From contig CAKQBW010000001.1 of NCBI GenBank assembly GCA_934216505.1, positions 1-64,000 on the forward strand: a stretch of 64,000 nt of DNA, read 5' to 3'. This document shows, one piece after another, positions 15,835-22,996 of the stretch. The position numbers and the translations under genes were made by a program. The first letter of the stretch is position 1; every line of letters begins with the position of its first letter. This DNA comes from an uncultured Alphaproteobacteria bacterium. Lineage in GTDB: Bacteria > Pseudomonadota > Alphaproteobacteria > CAAHEQ01 > UBA3637. Under the pieces are notes generated by a model that was not told where the DNA came from, did not search any database, and saw nothing but the letters and a program-made list of their open reading frames with translations.

Positions 15835-17403
15835 ATGTTTGGCTATTCAAAAATTAAAATTTCAATCATTTGTGCGATTTTGGCGTTGGGTGTCTTTTTT
15901 GCTGCCCCTAATTTTATGCCAGCGAGAATGTATAACGATTTGCCCAAGGCGATGAAATCATGGTATCACCCTGTTACTTTGGGGCTGGATTTACAGGGGG
16001 GCTCTTACCTTGTGATGTCGGTGGATACCAAGACTTTGGTTTCGGAAAAACTGGAAAGTTTAGCAGATTTAACGCGTTCGGCTTTGCGTGAAGGAAAGGT
16101 TCGTTTTTCGGGATTGACTGTTCAAGACGAAAAAATGCAAGTGAAAATTTTAAAGGGCGAACAGTTGGCGGATGCCCGTTCAATTATTCGTAAACAAGAA
16201 TCTGTGCCTTTGGATATTGAAGCCGATGGAAATGTCTTGATGGTTTCCTTTACGCCCGAAGGGTTAGATAAAATGAAAAGCCAAGCGGTGGAACAATCTT
16301 TGCAGATTGTGCGGGCTCGTATTGATGAATTAGGGACAAAAGAACCTCAGATTCAAAGACAAGGGGCCGATCGTATTGTGATTCAATTACCCGGTGTTCA
16401 AGATCCCAGTGAAATCAAAGCATTAATGGGAAAAACGGCTAAACTGACTTTCCATTTGGTTGATGAAGAAACTTCTGTTCAAACGGCTCGGTCAGGGAAA
16501 ATGCCTGCTGATTCCATGCTGGCTATGGGGGATGAGACGGGTTATATTGTTTTAAAACGGGCTGTTGTTGTTGGCGGTGAAAGTTTAGATGATGCCCGTG
16601 GGGCCTATGACGAACAAAATCGGCCCGCTGTGGCATTTACTTTTAAATCATCTGGGGCGAAAAAGTTTGCTCGTGCGACCCGTGAGAATGTGGGACGGCG
16701 CTTGGCTATTGTTTTGGATGGAAATGTTATTTCGGCCCCTTCTATCAATACACCAATTACAGGGGGACAGGGAATCATTACGGGGAACTTTACCGTTCAA
16801 ACAGCAAATGATTTGGCCTTGTTGTTGCGTTCAGGGGCCTTGCCTGCACCTTTGACTGTTGTTGAAGAACGTGTGGTTGGTCCTGGATTAGGAGAAGACT
16901 CTATCAAAGCGGGAACAGTTGCCTGTATTATAGGGGGAGTTTTGGTGCTGGTCTTTATGATTATAGTATATGGATTCTTTGGAATTATCGCTGATTTGAC
17001 TTTGATTGCGAACGGCATTATGCTGATTGCTCTTTTAAGTTTGTTGGGGGCGACTTTAACTCTTCCTGGATTGGCGGGGATTGCTTTGACCGTGGGTATG
17101 GCCGTGGATTCCAATGTGCTTATTTATGAACGAATGAAGGAAGAATTAGCACGGGGTGTCTCCGTTCCAACTGAAGTGATTACACGGGGCTTTACGGGGT
17201 CTTTTGGGGCGATTTTAGATGGCCAATTGACAACTTTGTTTGCGGCTTTGTTCCTGTTTTGGTTGGGGTCAGGTCCAGTGCGTGGATTCGGGGTCACATT
17301 AGGACTTGGCTTATTTACAACTTTGTTTGGGGCGATATGTGTATCTAAACTTTTGTTATTGGCTTGGTTAAAGCAAAAAAAGCCCACAAAAATTAATTTA
17401 TAA
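15835..17403 (+). CDS. secD: Protein translocase subunit SecD
   Basis: 522-aa RND-family membrane protein that uses the proton gradient to pull exported proteins across the inner membrane. TM1 is at the N terminus, followed by GLDLQGGSYLVM (the D1 motif), a large periplasmic P1 domain with VVGPGLGEDSIKAG before TM2, and five C-terminal helices including LTVGMAVDSNVLIYERMKEE, the D4 motif with the functionally important Asp. Normal length. Followed by secF after 16 nt. Confidence 0.96.
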   Translation: MFGYSKIKISIICAILALGVFFAAPNFMPARMYNDLPKAMKSWYHPVTLGLDLQGGSYLVMSVDTKTLVSEKLESLADLTRSALREGKVRFSGLTVQDEKMQVKILKGEQLADARSIIRKQESVPLDIEADGNVLMVSFTPEGLDKMKSQAVEQSLQIVRARIDELGTKEPQIQRQGADRIVIQLPGVQDPSEIKALMGKTAKLTFHLVDEETSVQTARSGKMPADSMLAMGDETGYIVLKRAVVVGGESLDDARGAYDEQNRPAVAFTFKSSGAKKFARATRENVGRRLAIVLDGNVISAPSINTPITGGQGIITGNFTVQTANDLALLLRSGALPAPLTVVEERVVGPGLGEDSIKAGTVACIIGGVLVLVFMIIVYGFFGIIADLTLIANGIMLIALLSLLGATLTLPGLAGIALTVGMAVDSNVLIYERMKEELARGVSVPTEVITRGFTGSFGAILDGQLTTLFAALFLFWLGSGPVRGFGVTLGLGLFTTLFGAICVSKLLLLAWLKQKKPTKINL

Positions 17404-17419
17404 GAAAGAGGTGAATCAG

Positions 17420-18334
17420 ATGAATAAATTGTTTAAAAAGCGTGAATATGCCTTTGATTTTATGAAGCAATCTAAATGGGGATACATGTTATCTGTTGTG
17501 ATGATTGTAGTGTCTTTGGTGTCTTTTTTCACACAGGGATTGAATTACGGGATTGACTTTGAAGGGGGAATTCAGATTGAAGCCAATTCTGTTGAGGAAA
17601 TTCGCTTGGAAGAAGTGCGCTCTAAATTGGACTTTTTAAAAGGGCTGACAATTCAATCTGTGGGTGTGGAAGGGAAAACCATTTTGATTGAAGCCCAACC
17701 CACAGAAGAAGAAAACAGCAATGTTCTTTTGGAAAAAATTAAAACGGCTTTAGGGGAAGGCTACACCTATAGCAAAGTTGAAATTATTGGTCCTTCCATT
17801 GGGGAAGAATTAAAGTACAACAGTTTATTAGCAACGGTTTTAGCGTTAGGGGTGATTATGTTGTACATTTGGTTTCGTTTTGAATGGCCGTTTGCAATTA
17901 ACTGTATTTTGGCAATGGCGCACGATTTAATCATTGTGGTGGGGATTTTCAGCCTGTTCCAATTTGAATTTAATATGGTTGTTGTGGCGGGGCTTTTGTC
18001 ATTGGCGGGCTATGATTGTAATGATACGATTGTAACTTACGACCGTGTGCGTGAAAATCTAAAGAAATATCGCAAAATGTCAATTCCTGAGTTATTAAAC
18101 AAAAGTATCAATGAAACTTTATCCCGAACATTATTGACCAGTGTAACGACTTTGTTTGTTGTTTTGGTTTTGTTGTTTGTGGGCGGGGAAACATTGTTTG
18201 GCTTTTCCATCGCCATGGTTGCAGGGACAATTTTTGGTACGTACTCGTCCATCTATTTGGCTGTTCCTTTGTTAAAGTACTTTGATATTCGGAAACTTGG
18301 GGCGACAGGTGAAGAGCCGAATTTTAATCAGTAA
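17420..18334 (+). CDS. secF: Protein translocase subunit SecF
   Basis: 304 aa, partner of SecD. TM1 is followed by GIDFEGGIQIE, and near the C terminus by SLAGYDCNDTIVTYDRVREN, the conserved SecF signature with Asp and Arg. The ATG at 17420 is preceded by AAAGAGG with a 9-nt spacing; the GTG at 17411 is an alternative. A terminator hairpin follows directly, ending the yajC operon. Confidence 0.95.
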   Translation: MNKLFKKREYAFDFMKQSKWGYMLSVVMIVVSLVSFFTQGLNYGIDFEGGIQIEANSVEEIRLEEVRSKLDFLKGLTIQSVGVEGKTILIEAQPTEEENSNVLLEKIKTALGEGYTYSKVEIIGPSIGEELKYNSLLATVLALGVIMLYIWFRFEWPFAINCILAMAHDLIIVVGIFSLFQFEFNMVVVAGLLSLAGYDCNDTIVTYDRVRENLKKYRKMSIPELLNKSINETLSRTLLTSVTTLFVVLVLLFVGGETLFGFSIAMVAGTIFGTYSSIYLAVPLLKYFDIRKLGATGEEPNFNQ

Positions 18335-18340
18335 AAGAAA

Positions 18341-18372
18341 AAACTCCTCAAAAATTTTTGGGGAGTTTTTTT
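18341..18372 (+). terminator. Terminator of yajC-secD-secF
   Basis: AAACTCC ... GGAGTTT stem around an A/T-rich self-complementary centre, followed by seven Ts. Confidence 0.8.
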
Positions 18373-18391
18373 ATATTTTTTAAAAAAATAC

Positions 18392-18420
18392 TTGCCTTTT
18401 ATTTTTCCCCGTGTTAGCAT
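18392..18420 (+). promoter_or_regulatory. Promoter of the VirB6-like operon
   Basis: TTGCCT (18392-18397), 17 bp, TAGCAT (18415-18420) with an extended -10 TG at 18412-18413. It is the only clear promoter seen before the run of genes to 30682. Confidence 0.65.
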
Positions 18421-18452
18421 ACGACTATCAGTATATTTTTATGGGGGATAAG

Positions 18453-20279
18453 ATGCGTTTTATCAGAAAGTTTTTTTGTCGTTTTTTGTTTATTTTGTTT
18501 GTTGGGATAGGGGCGTTTTCCTATTCAGGGGATTTTTTGTTTTTCAGGTCAGGCCATCATTTTATTTCCTCGGTCCAAGCGGACAGTTATTCTGGTTTAT
18601 CCTCAGAGGAAAAAAATTATTTAAGACAGCAAGGCTATTCAGACGCACAAATTTCCAATTTTGAAAAAGCGGCAGGAAGATTTGGGGAAACGCGGCGGGA
18701 TACGAGTTCCCGAAACGATTATAAGTTTTCTTCAGAAGAAAGAGATATGTCCGTTGCGTTGGCCAAACAATTTGGTCCAAAGAGTTTAAGTTATGTAAAA
18801 TACGCAAATTCTTCCGAAGATTTACAGCAAGGCAGTGTTGGTTTAGCTGCAATAAAAGGGGCGGCTTCTGGTTTTGTTGAGGGATTAACGGGAAAAACAG
18901 GTATGAATAATTATGAACTCATTTTCACGGCTTTTACTAGCATTCAAAACGGATGTTGGTTTTGTCCTGTTTTTAGCACTCTTTTTACGACAATAAATTC
19001 TTTGGCGGCCCGCACAAATTCAGGTTTGGCCAGTACGATAGCGGGGGGACCTGGTTCTCTCCTTTGGTTGCTTTTTTATGGCTATATTCTTTTTGTGATT
19101 GGAAAGATGTTTTTGACTTCGGCCTTTAAGGAAATTTCGGGGATGGATTTGTTGTCAAAAATTTTTATTCCCCTGCTGACTTGTGTCATTGCCACGATAT
19201 TGATAAATAATTGGAAAGCGATTTACACCTATTTATTGGATCCGTTGTTGATAGGGGCTATCGGTTTGGGGCAAGAAATTCAAGGGAACACCGCTGCCAA
19301 TTTTTCGGCTTCAGCGGGTTTAACGGGAATTACAATAGATACCACTTGTGATCTTTCGTCCTTTGGAAACACGATGGCCACAACAGCGCCTCGTCTTAAT
19401 TCTTTGAGTTTTGAAGGAGGGGGGGCTGTTTCGGCTAATTTTATTGAAATTTCTTCTTCTGGAATGGCTTTAGCTGATGGTGTAGGGGAAGCCATACAAT
19501 GCTTTTTAAAAACTTCATCTCAAATTTTAATTGCTTGGATGACTATCGGGGCAACTTTTATGGCTGATTGTTGGAAAGAAAAAGTCTTTTTTATTTTTCC
19601 AAATTTTCAAATGCTCATTATTGGATTATTAATTTTTATTGGGGCTTTTTTAATTTTCTTATCTTTTCCATTAAAACTTTTGGACGCTATGTTTCGGTTG
19701 ATGTTTGTGACGGCATTGATGCCACTGTGGATTGCTTTTTATGTCCTTCCCCAAACACGTAGTTATACTCAAAAAGCCTTTGGTATGTTGGTACATATCA
19801 TGGTTACCTTTGTTATTTTGTCTGTCGTTTTAGTGATGGTTTGCGAAATTATCAAATCCATTTTTACCCCAGCAGTAAGTGGAATTGATATTAAGCAGTT
19901 AGCTGATTTATTGCAATCGGATAAAGCCGCTAAAGCCATGGAAAAAATCAATTTCAGCAGTGTGGGAATATTCTTGTCCTTTGCTTTAATGTATTTGGCT
20001 TTTTCTTTGGTAGGGAAGGCGGAAACTTTCATTGGTCAGTTTGCTTCAGGGGGCGGGAGTCTTGGTATTGGTCAAGATGCAACGGGGCGTGTGACAGGGG
20101 CAGCAGGAAAAGCAGGCAATGTTGGTGTCCATGCTGTTGGGGCAGCAGGTCGCTTGGGGGCAAAAGGGGCGAAAAAGGCGGGCTCAAAAGTGGCTTCCAG
20201 TTATCGTGCTTATAAGGCGGAAAAAAGGGCGGAAACACCGACTCCGGGGCCGACTCCAAGACCTGAGGGGGGGGGGTAG
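18453..20279 (+). CDS. VirB6/TrbL-like membrane protein 1, ends at poly-G frame break
   Basis: 608 aa as written. A signal-like hydrophobic N terminus and a ~115-residue exported region precede a CWFC motif near residue 168. At least six membrane segments follow (e.g. LLWLLFYGYILFVIGKM, LLIFIGAFLIFLSFPL, AFGMLVHIMVTFVILSVVL), the TrbL/VirB6 inner-membrane channel layout, then a Gly/Ala-rich tail. The frame stops three nt after a run of ten Gs (20267-20276). With eleven Gs it would continue in frame into the Gly-rich repeats at 20279-21505, giving about 1017 aa. The ATG at 18453 (GGGGGATAAG upstream) is preferred over 18411 and 18441. A phase-off state is inferred. Confidence 0.75.
   Translation: MRFIRKFFCRFLFILFVGIGAFSYSGDFLFFRSGHHFISSVQADSYSGLSSEEKNYLRQQGYSDAQISNFEKAAGRFGETRRDTSSRNDYKFSSEERDMSVALAKQFGPKSLSYVKYANSSEDLQQGSVGLAAIKGAASGFVEGLTGKTGMNNYELIFTAFTSIQNGCWFCPVFSTLFTTINSLAARTNSGLASTIAGGPGSLLWLLFYGYILFVIGKMFLTSAFKEISGMDLLSKIFIPLLTCVIATILINNWKAIYTYLLDPLLIGAIGLGQEIQGNTAANFSASAGLTGITIDTTCDLSSFGNTMATTAPRLNSLSFEGGGAVSANFIEISSSGMALADGVGEAIQCFLKTSSQILIAWMTIGATFMADCWKEKVFFIFPNFQMLIIGLLIFIGAFLIFLSFPLKLLDAMFRLMFVTALMPLWIAFYVLPQTRSYTQKAFGMLVHIMVTFVILSVVLVMVCEIIKSIFTPAVSGIDIKQLADLLQSDKAAKAMEKINFSSVGIFLSFALMYLAFSLVGKAETFIGQFASGGGSLGIGQDATGRVTGAAGKAGNVGVHAVGAAGRLGAKGAKKAGSKVASSYRAYKAEKRAETPTPGPTPRPEGGG
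20267..20276 (+). repeat. Homopolymeric tract of ten G
   Basis: Ten consecutive Gs located exactly where the coding frame switches between the VirB6-like protein and its Gly-rich extension. Homopolymer G tracts of this length are typical contingency loci that change length by slippage. A sequencing or assembly length error would look the same. Confidence 0.9.
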
Positions 20280-21505
20280 ATGGTGCTGGTGGTGGAACGC
20301 GCAGTGGTTCTGGAAAGGCTTCTAACGGCGGGTCTGGTGGCGGATCGGACAAAGGTTCAGGCGGTGAAACAAGTGGGGGCTCAGAAAACGCCCCTGATGG
20401 CGGGGCTGATGGAGGCTCGGATAAAGGCTCAGGCGGTGGAACAAGTGGCGGCTCAGAAAACGCCCCTGATGCCGAGTTTGGTGGCGGATCGGACAAAGGT
20501 TCGGGCGGTGAAACAAGCGGGGGCCCAGGAAAATCCTCTGATGGCGGGGCTGACGGAGGCTCGGATAAAGGTGCAGGCGGCGGAACAAATGGCGGCTCAG
20601 AAAACGCCCCTGACGGTGGGTCCGATGGAGGCGCGGACAAAGGTGCAGGCGGCGGAACAAGTGGCGGCCCAGGAAAGGTCTCTAAATCTGGGGCTGTTGG
20701 AACTGTTGAAAACAGACTCAAATCTGCTAAATCTGAAACACCTGAATTTATCACAACAACAAGCCAATATGGGGGGGATGATGGCAAGGCACTTACCCAC
20801 ACAAAAAAATATTCTAAAGACGGAGACTTTTTAATGCATGAAGATATAGTAGATAATTTAACCGGTTCAAGGACGCATATAGACCATACTTATGATTTTG
20901 CAGGGGGGGGATTTCCCGAAGAAAAAAAGAGTGTGCGACATGATTATAATCCTGATGGGACATGCGCATATGTTTCAGAGATGAAGGTTAATAAAAATGG
21001 AAGAGATAGGGTGAGTCAGAAATATAAATCTGACGGGACAATTGATTATTATTCAATAGATTGCGTTGATAAAAATGGAAAAGAGAGGTACTATTTTTTT
21101 GAAAATGATCTAAGAAAAGAGAAAAGGGATTACAACTGTAAGTATAGAGGGAAAGCAGTCAAAAGTGTGTTCGAGCTAACTCGTAAGGATGAAGGAGAGC
21201 AGGAACGAACTATTGTCTATCTTTCAGGGGAAAGGTATAGAGAACGCCAGTATAAGGATGATGAAGGTTGCAATATAACTTCAAAAAGCTTCTATGATTC
21301 ATCGGATCGTTTGTGTAAACACACCTATGTAAATCATGACACAGGGGTAAACACAAGTCTTGACTTAAAATATTACAAGAATGATAAAAATGAGAATATG
21401 ATTGAACGAAAATTCACTGATTCATCGGGGAAGGTCTATAAACATATAATTTTAAATGAGGCAACAGGTGAAGAAAAGGATATGTTAAATTCAAATGAAA
21501 AATAG
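20279..21505 (+). CDS. Out-of-frame C-terminal extension of VirB6-like protein 1
   Basis: This frame is open from the G tract to 21505 with no ATG, GTG or TTG until 20834, so most of it can only be translated from the upstream gene after a +1 (or -2) shift. It encodes a Gly-rich repeat domain (units such as SDKGSGGETSGGSENAPDGG, five times), a linker, and ~220 residues with recurring Y-x-x-DG-x-x-x-Y and KNG-x-x-R elements (e.g. YNPDGTCAYVSEMKVNKNG, KYKSDGTIDYYSIDCVDKNG), reminiscent of MORN/YD-like antiparallel repeats. A short product from ATG 20834 (223 aa, GGAG upstream) is possible. Function unknown; a surface-exposed tail is inferred. Confidence 0.65.
   Translation, partial: DGAGGGTRSGSGKASNGGSGGGSDKGSGGETSGGSENAPDGGADGGSDKGSGGGTSGGSENAPDAEFGGGSDKGSGGETSGGPGKSSDGGADGGSDKGAGGGTNGGSENAPDGGSDGGADKGAGGGTSGGPGKVSKSGAVGTVENRLKSAKSETPEFITTTSQYGGDDGKALTHTKKYSKDGDFLMHEDIVDNLTGSRTHIDHTYDFAGGGFPEEKKSVRHDYNPDGTCAYVSEMKVNKNGRDRVSQKYKSDGTIDYYSIDCVDKNGKERYYFFENDLRKEKRDYNCKYRGKAVKSVFELTRKDEGEQERTIVYLSGERYRERQYKDDEGCNITSKSFYDSSDRLCKHTYVNHDTGVNTSLDLKYYKNDKNENMIERKFTDSSGKVYKHIILNEATGEEKDMLNSNEK
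20345..20677 (+). repeat. 72-bp tandem repeat, 4.6 copies, encoding 24-aa Gly-rich units
   Basis: Units begin at 20345, 20417, 20489, 20561 and 20633, each encoding (S/A)DKG(S/A)GG(E/G)T(S/N)GG... with imperfect third positions. Copy-number change here would keep the frame, since 72 is a multiple of three. Confidence 0.85.
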
Positions 21506-22985
21506 GTTATGGACGATTTGGGGGTATATTTTTACACTGTTCTTATTGAACGGGTGCAAGTCGTCTATTTCCTATAATTCCGACCTGTTTAAACCTGAGC
21601 AGGCAAATTGTTGGCCGTGCAAAATGTATATGCAAGCCTTTAATGCTATTAAAGGGACGATGGATGCTGTTTTGCCTTTAATCGCAGAGAATACCCTTTC
21701 TATTTTAAAGGTAGTTCTACCTATTTGGCTGATGTTTAAAATTTTGCCTTGGTTTCTTTCCCCAACGACTCCGAACTTTAAAAAAGATATATCCGAAATG
21801 GTGATTGTTGGTTTTAAGGTAATAATAGTGGTTCTATTACTTTCTTTCAAGACAGGGACAGGTTCCGCTTCCAGCACGGTTTATATTGACTTTGATTCGC
21901 CCAATTCTTCCTCTTCTGTAAAGGGATTACCGGGATATACTTTAACAGGAATGGAACAAATGTCGGGGTCAGGAAAAATTTTGTTGTACGATGTGGCGGG
22001 AAAGATGTTTCTTCAACCGATTGCGGATATCTTTTTGGGGGTGTCTGAGTTGGCTTTGGCAACGCCTTCTTCGGTGGGGGTGTCTATGTCTAATTACAGT
22101 TCATCGGGATTGACAGGCTCCACCTTTGGTGATTTTTTTACCGATTTATTGGGTGAATTAAGTAAAAAAACAACAGGAACGAATGTGCTAGATACTTCGG
22201 CAATTTCTTCCCAATTTAGGTCATTATATACAGGCGACAAGATATCCGAAGATGCTATGTTTGGTGAATTACCCATGAAAATTCAATCTATTGTTTGGTT
22301 GTTGTATGATGCGTTGTGGAGTGGTATGGGGTTAGCTTTTCAATTATTTTTGTTAAAATCTATTCCCGCATTTTTGGCTGGCATTTTAATCTTTTGGGCT
22401 CTTTTTGAAATGATGTTAAAATTGCCGATTTCTTTTGTGGAAGCGATTTTATATTTAGGTTTGACAGTGATTTTATTGCCCTTTTATTTAGCTTATTGGA
22501 TTTTTCCAAGCCTATCAAGAGGTATTTTAAAAAAACTTTTCCATCAAATTTTTTCGGCCTTTTTTGATATTTTATTTTACTGTATTTATGTGGCGTTTTT
22601 GGTAAGTATTTTGCGGGTGTATCTGCAAGCGAATAGTGCTGTTTCTTACCTGTTTAATTCGGACTTTCAAAGTCAAGAATCAGGATTACGGGAAGCCGCT
22701 TCAAACATGAATACCTCCTTTTTGATTATGACGGTTTTAATTTGGGGAATTTTAAAATTGTTTGACCATGTCCAAGAATATAGTTCTTTCTTTTTTGACG
22801 GGGCAGGCCAGAAATCGGGTATATCTAAGCTGATTAACCGCTTTAAAAAGTTGGCTTATCAACTTGGAAAGGCGGCAGTGATGGCTGCAGCGGGAAATTA
22901 TGCGAGTGCTGGGAAGGCTGCTCTTGATGCGGGGAAAGAGGCGCAGGGCATGGCCAGTGATGCGATGGGGGAAGCCAATAAATAG
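21495..22985 (+). CDS. VirB6/TrbL-like lipoprotein-type membrane protein 2
   Basis: 496 aa. The N terminus is a lipoprotein-type signal ending LLNGC (Cys 21), followed by ANCWPCKMY with the CWPC motif at residues 39-42 and then multiple membrane helices, including LSILKVVLPIWLMFKILPW near residue 70 and a cluster at 260-420. The layout matches the other two VirB6-like proteins of the operon, though sequences differ widely. The C terminus is Ala/Gly-rich. It starts 11 nt inside the preceding extension frame, so its translation may depend on ribosomes reaching 21505. Probable inner-membrane channel component of a type IV system. Confidence 0.7.
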   Translation: MKNRLWTIWGYIFTLFLLNGCKSSISYNSDLFKPEQANCWPCKMYMQAFNAIKGTMDAVLPLIAENTLSILKVVLPIWLMFKILPWFLSPTTPNFKKDISEMVIVGFKVIIVVLLLSFKTGTGSASSTVYIDFDSPNSSSSVKGLPGYTLTGMEQMSGSGKILLYDVAGKMFLQPIADIFLGVSELALATPSSVGVSMSNYSSSGLTGSTFGDFFTDLLGELSKKTTGTNVLDTSAISSQFRSLYTGDKISEDAMFGELPMKIQSIVWLLYDALWSGMGLAFQLFLLKSIPAFLAGILIFWALFEMMLKLPISFVEAILYLGLTVILLPFYLAYWIFPSLSRGILKKLFHQIFSAFFDILFYCIYVAFLVSILRVYLQANSAVSYLFNSDFQSQESGLREAASNMNTSFLIMTVLIWGILKLFDHVQEYSSFFFDGAGQKSGISKLINRFKKLAYQLGKAAVMAAAGNYASAGKAALDAGKEAQGMASDAMGEANK

Positions 22986-22996
22986 GAAAAAGAAAA

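Noticed and set aside
20029..20802. A 257-codon minus-strand frame with PPPAPLSEPP-type repeats
   Set aside because: Complement of the Gly-rich repeat; GGN codons read backwards give Pro. No ribosome site or promoter.
20280..20834. A 184-codon plus-strand frame rich in Ala, Val and Lys through the tandem repeats
   Set aside because: It is the wrong frame of a 72-bp repeat; the Gly/Ser/Asp frame is continuous with flanking coding sequence and makes better protein sense.
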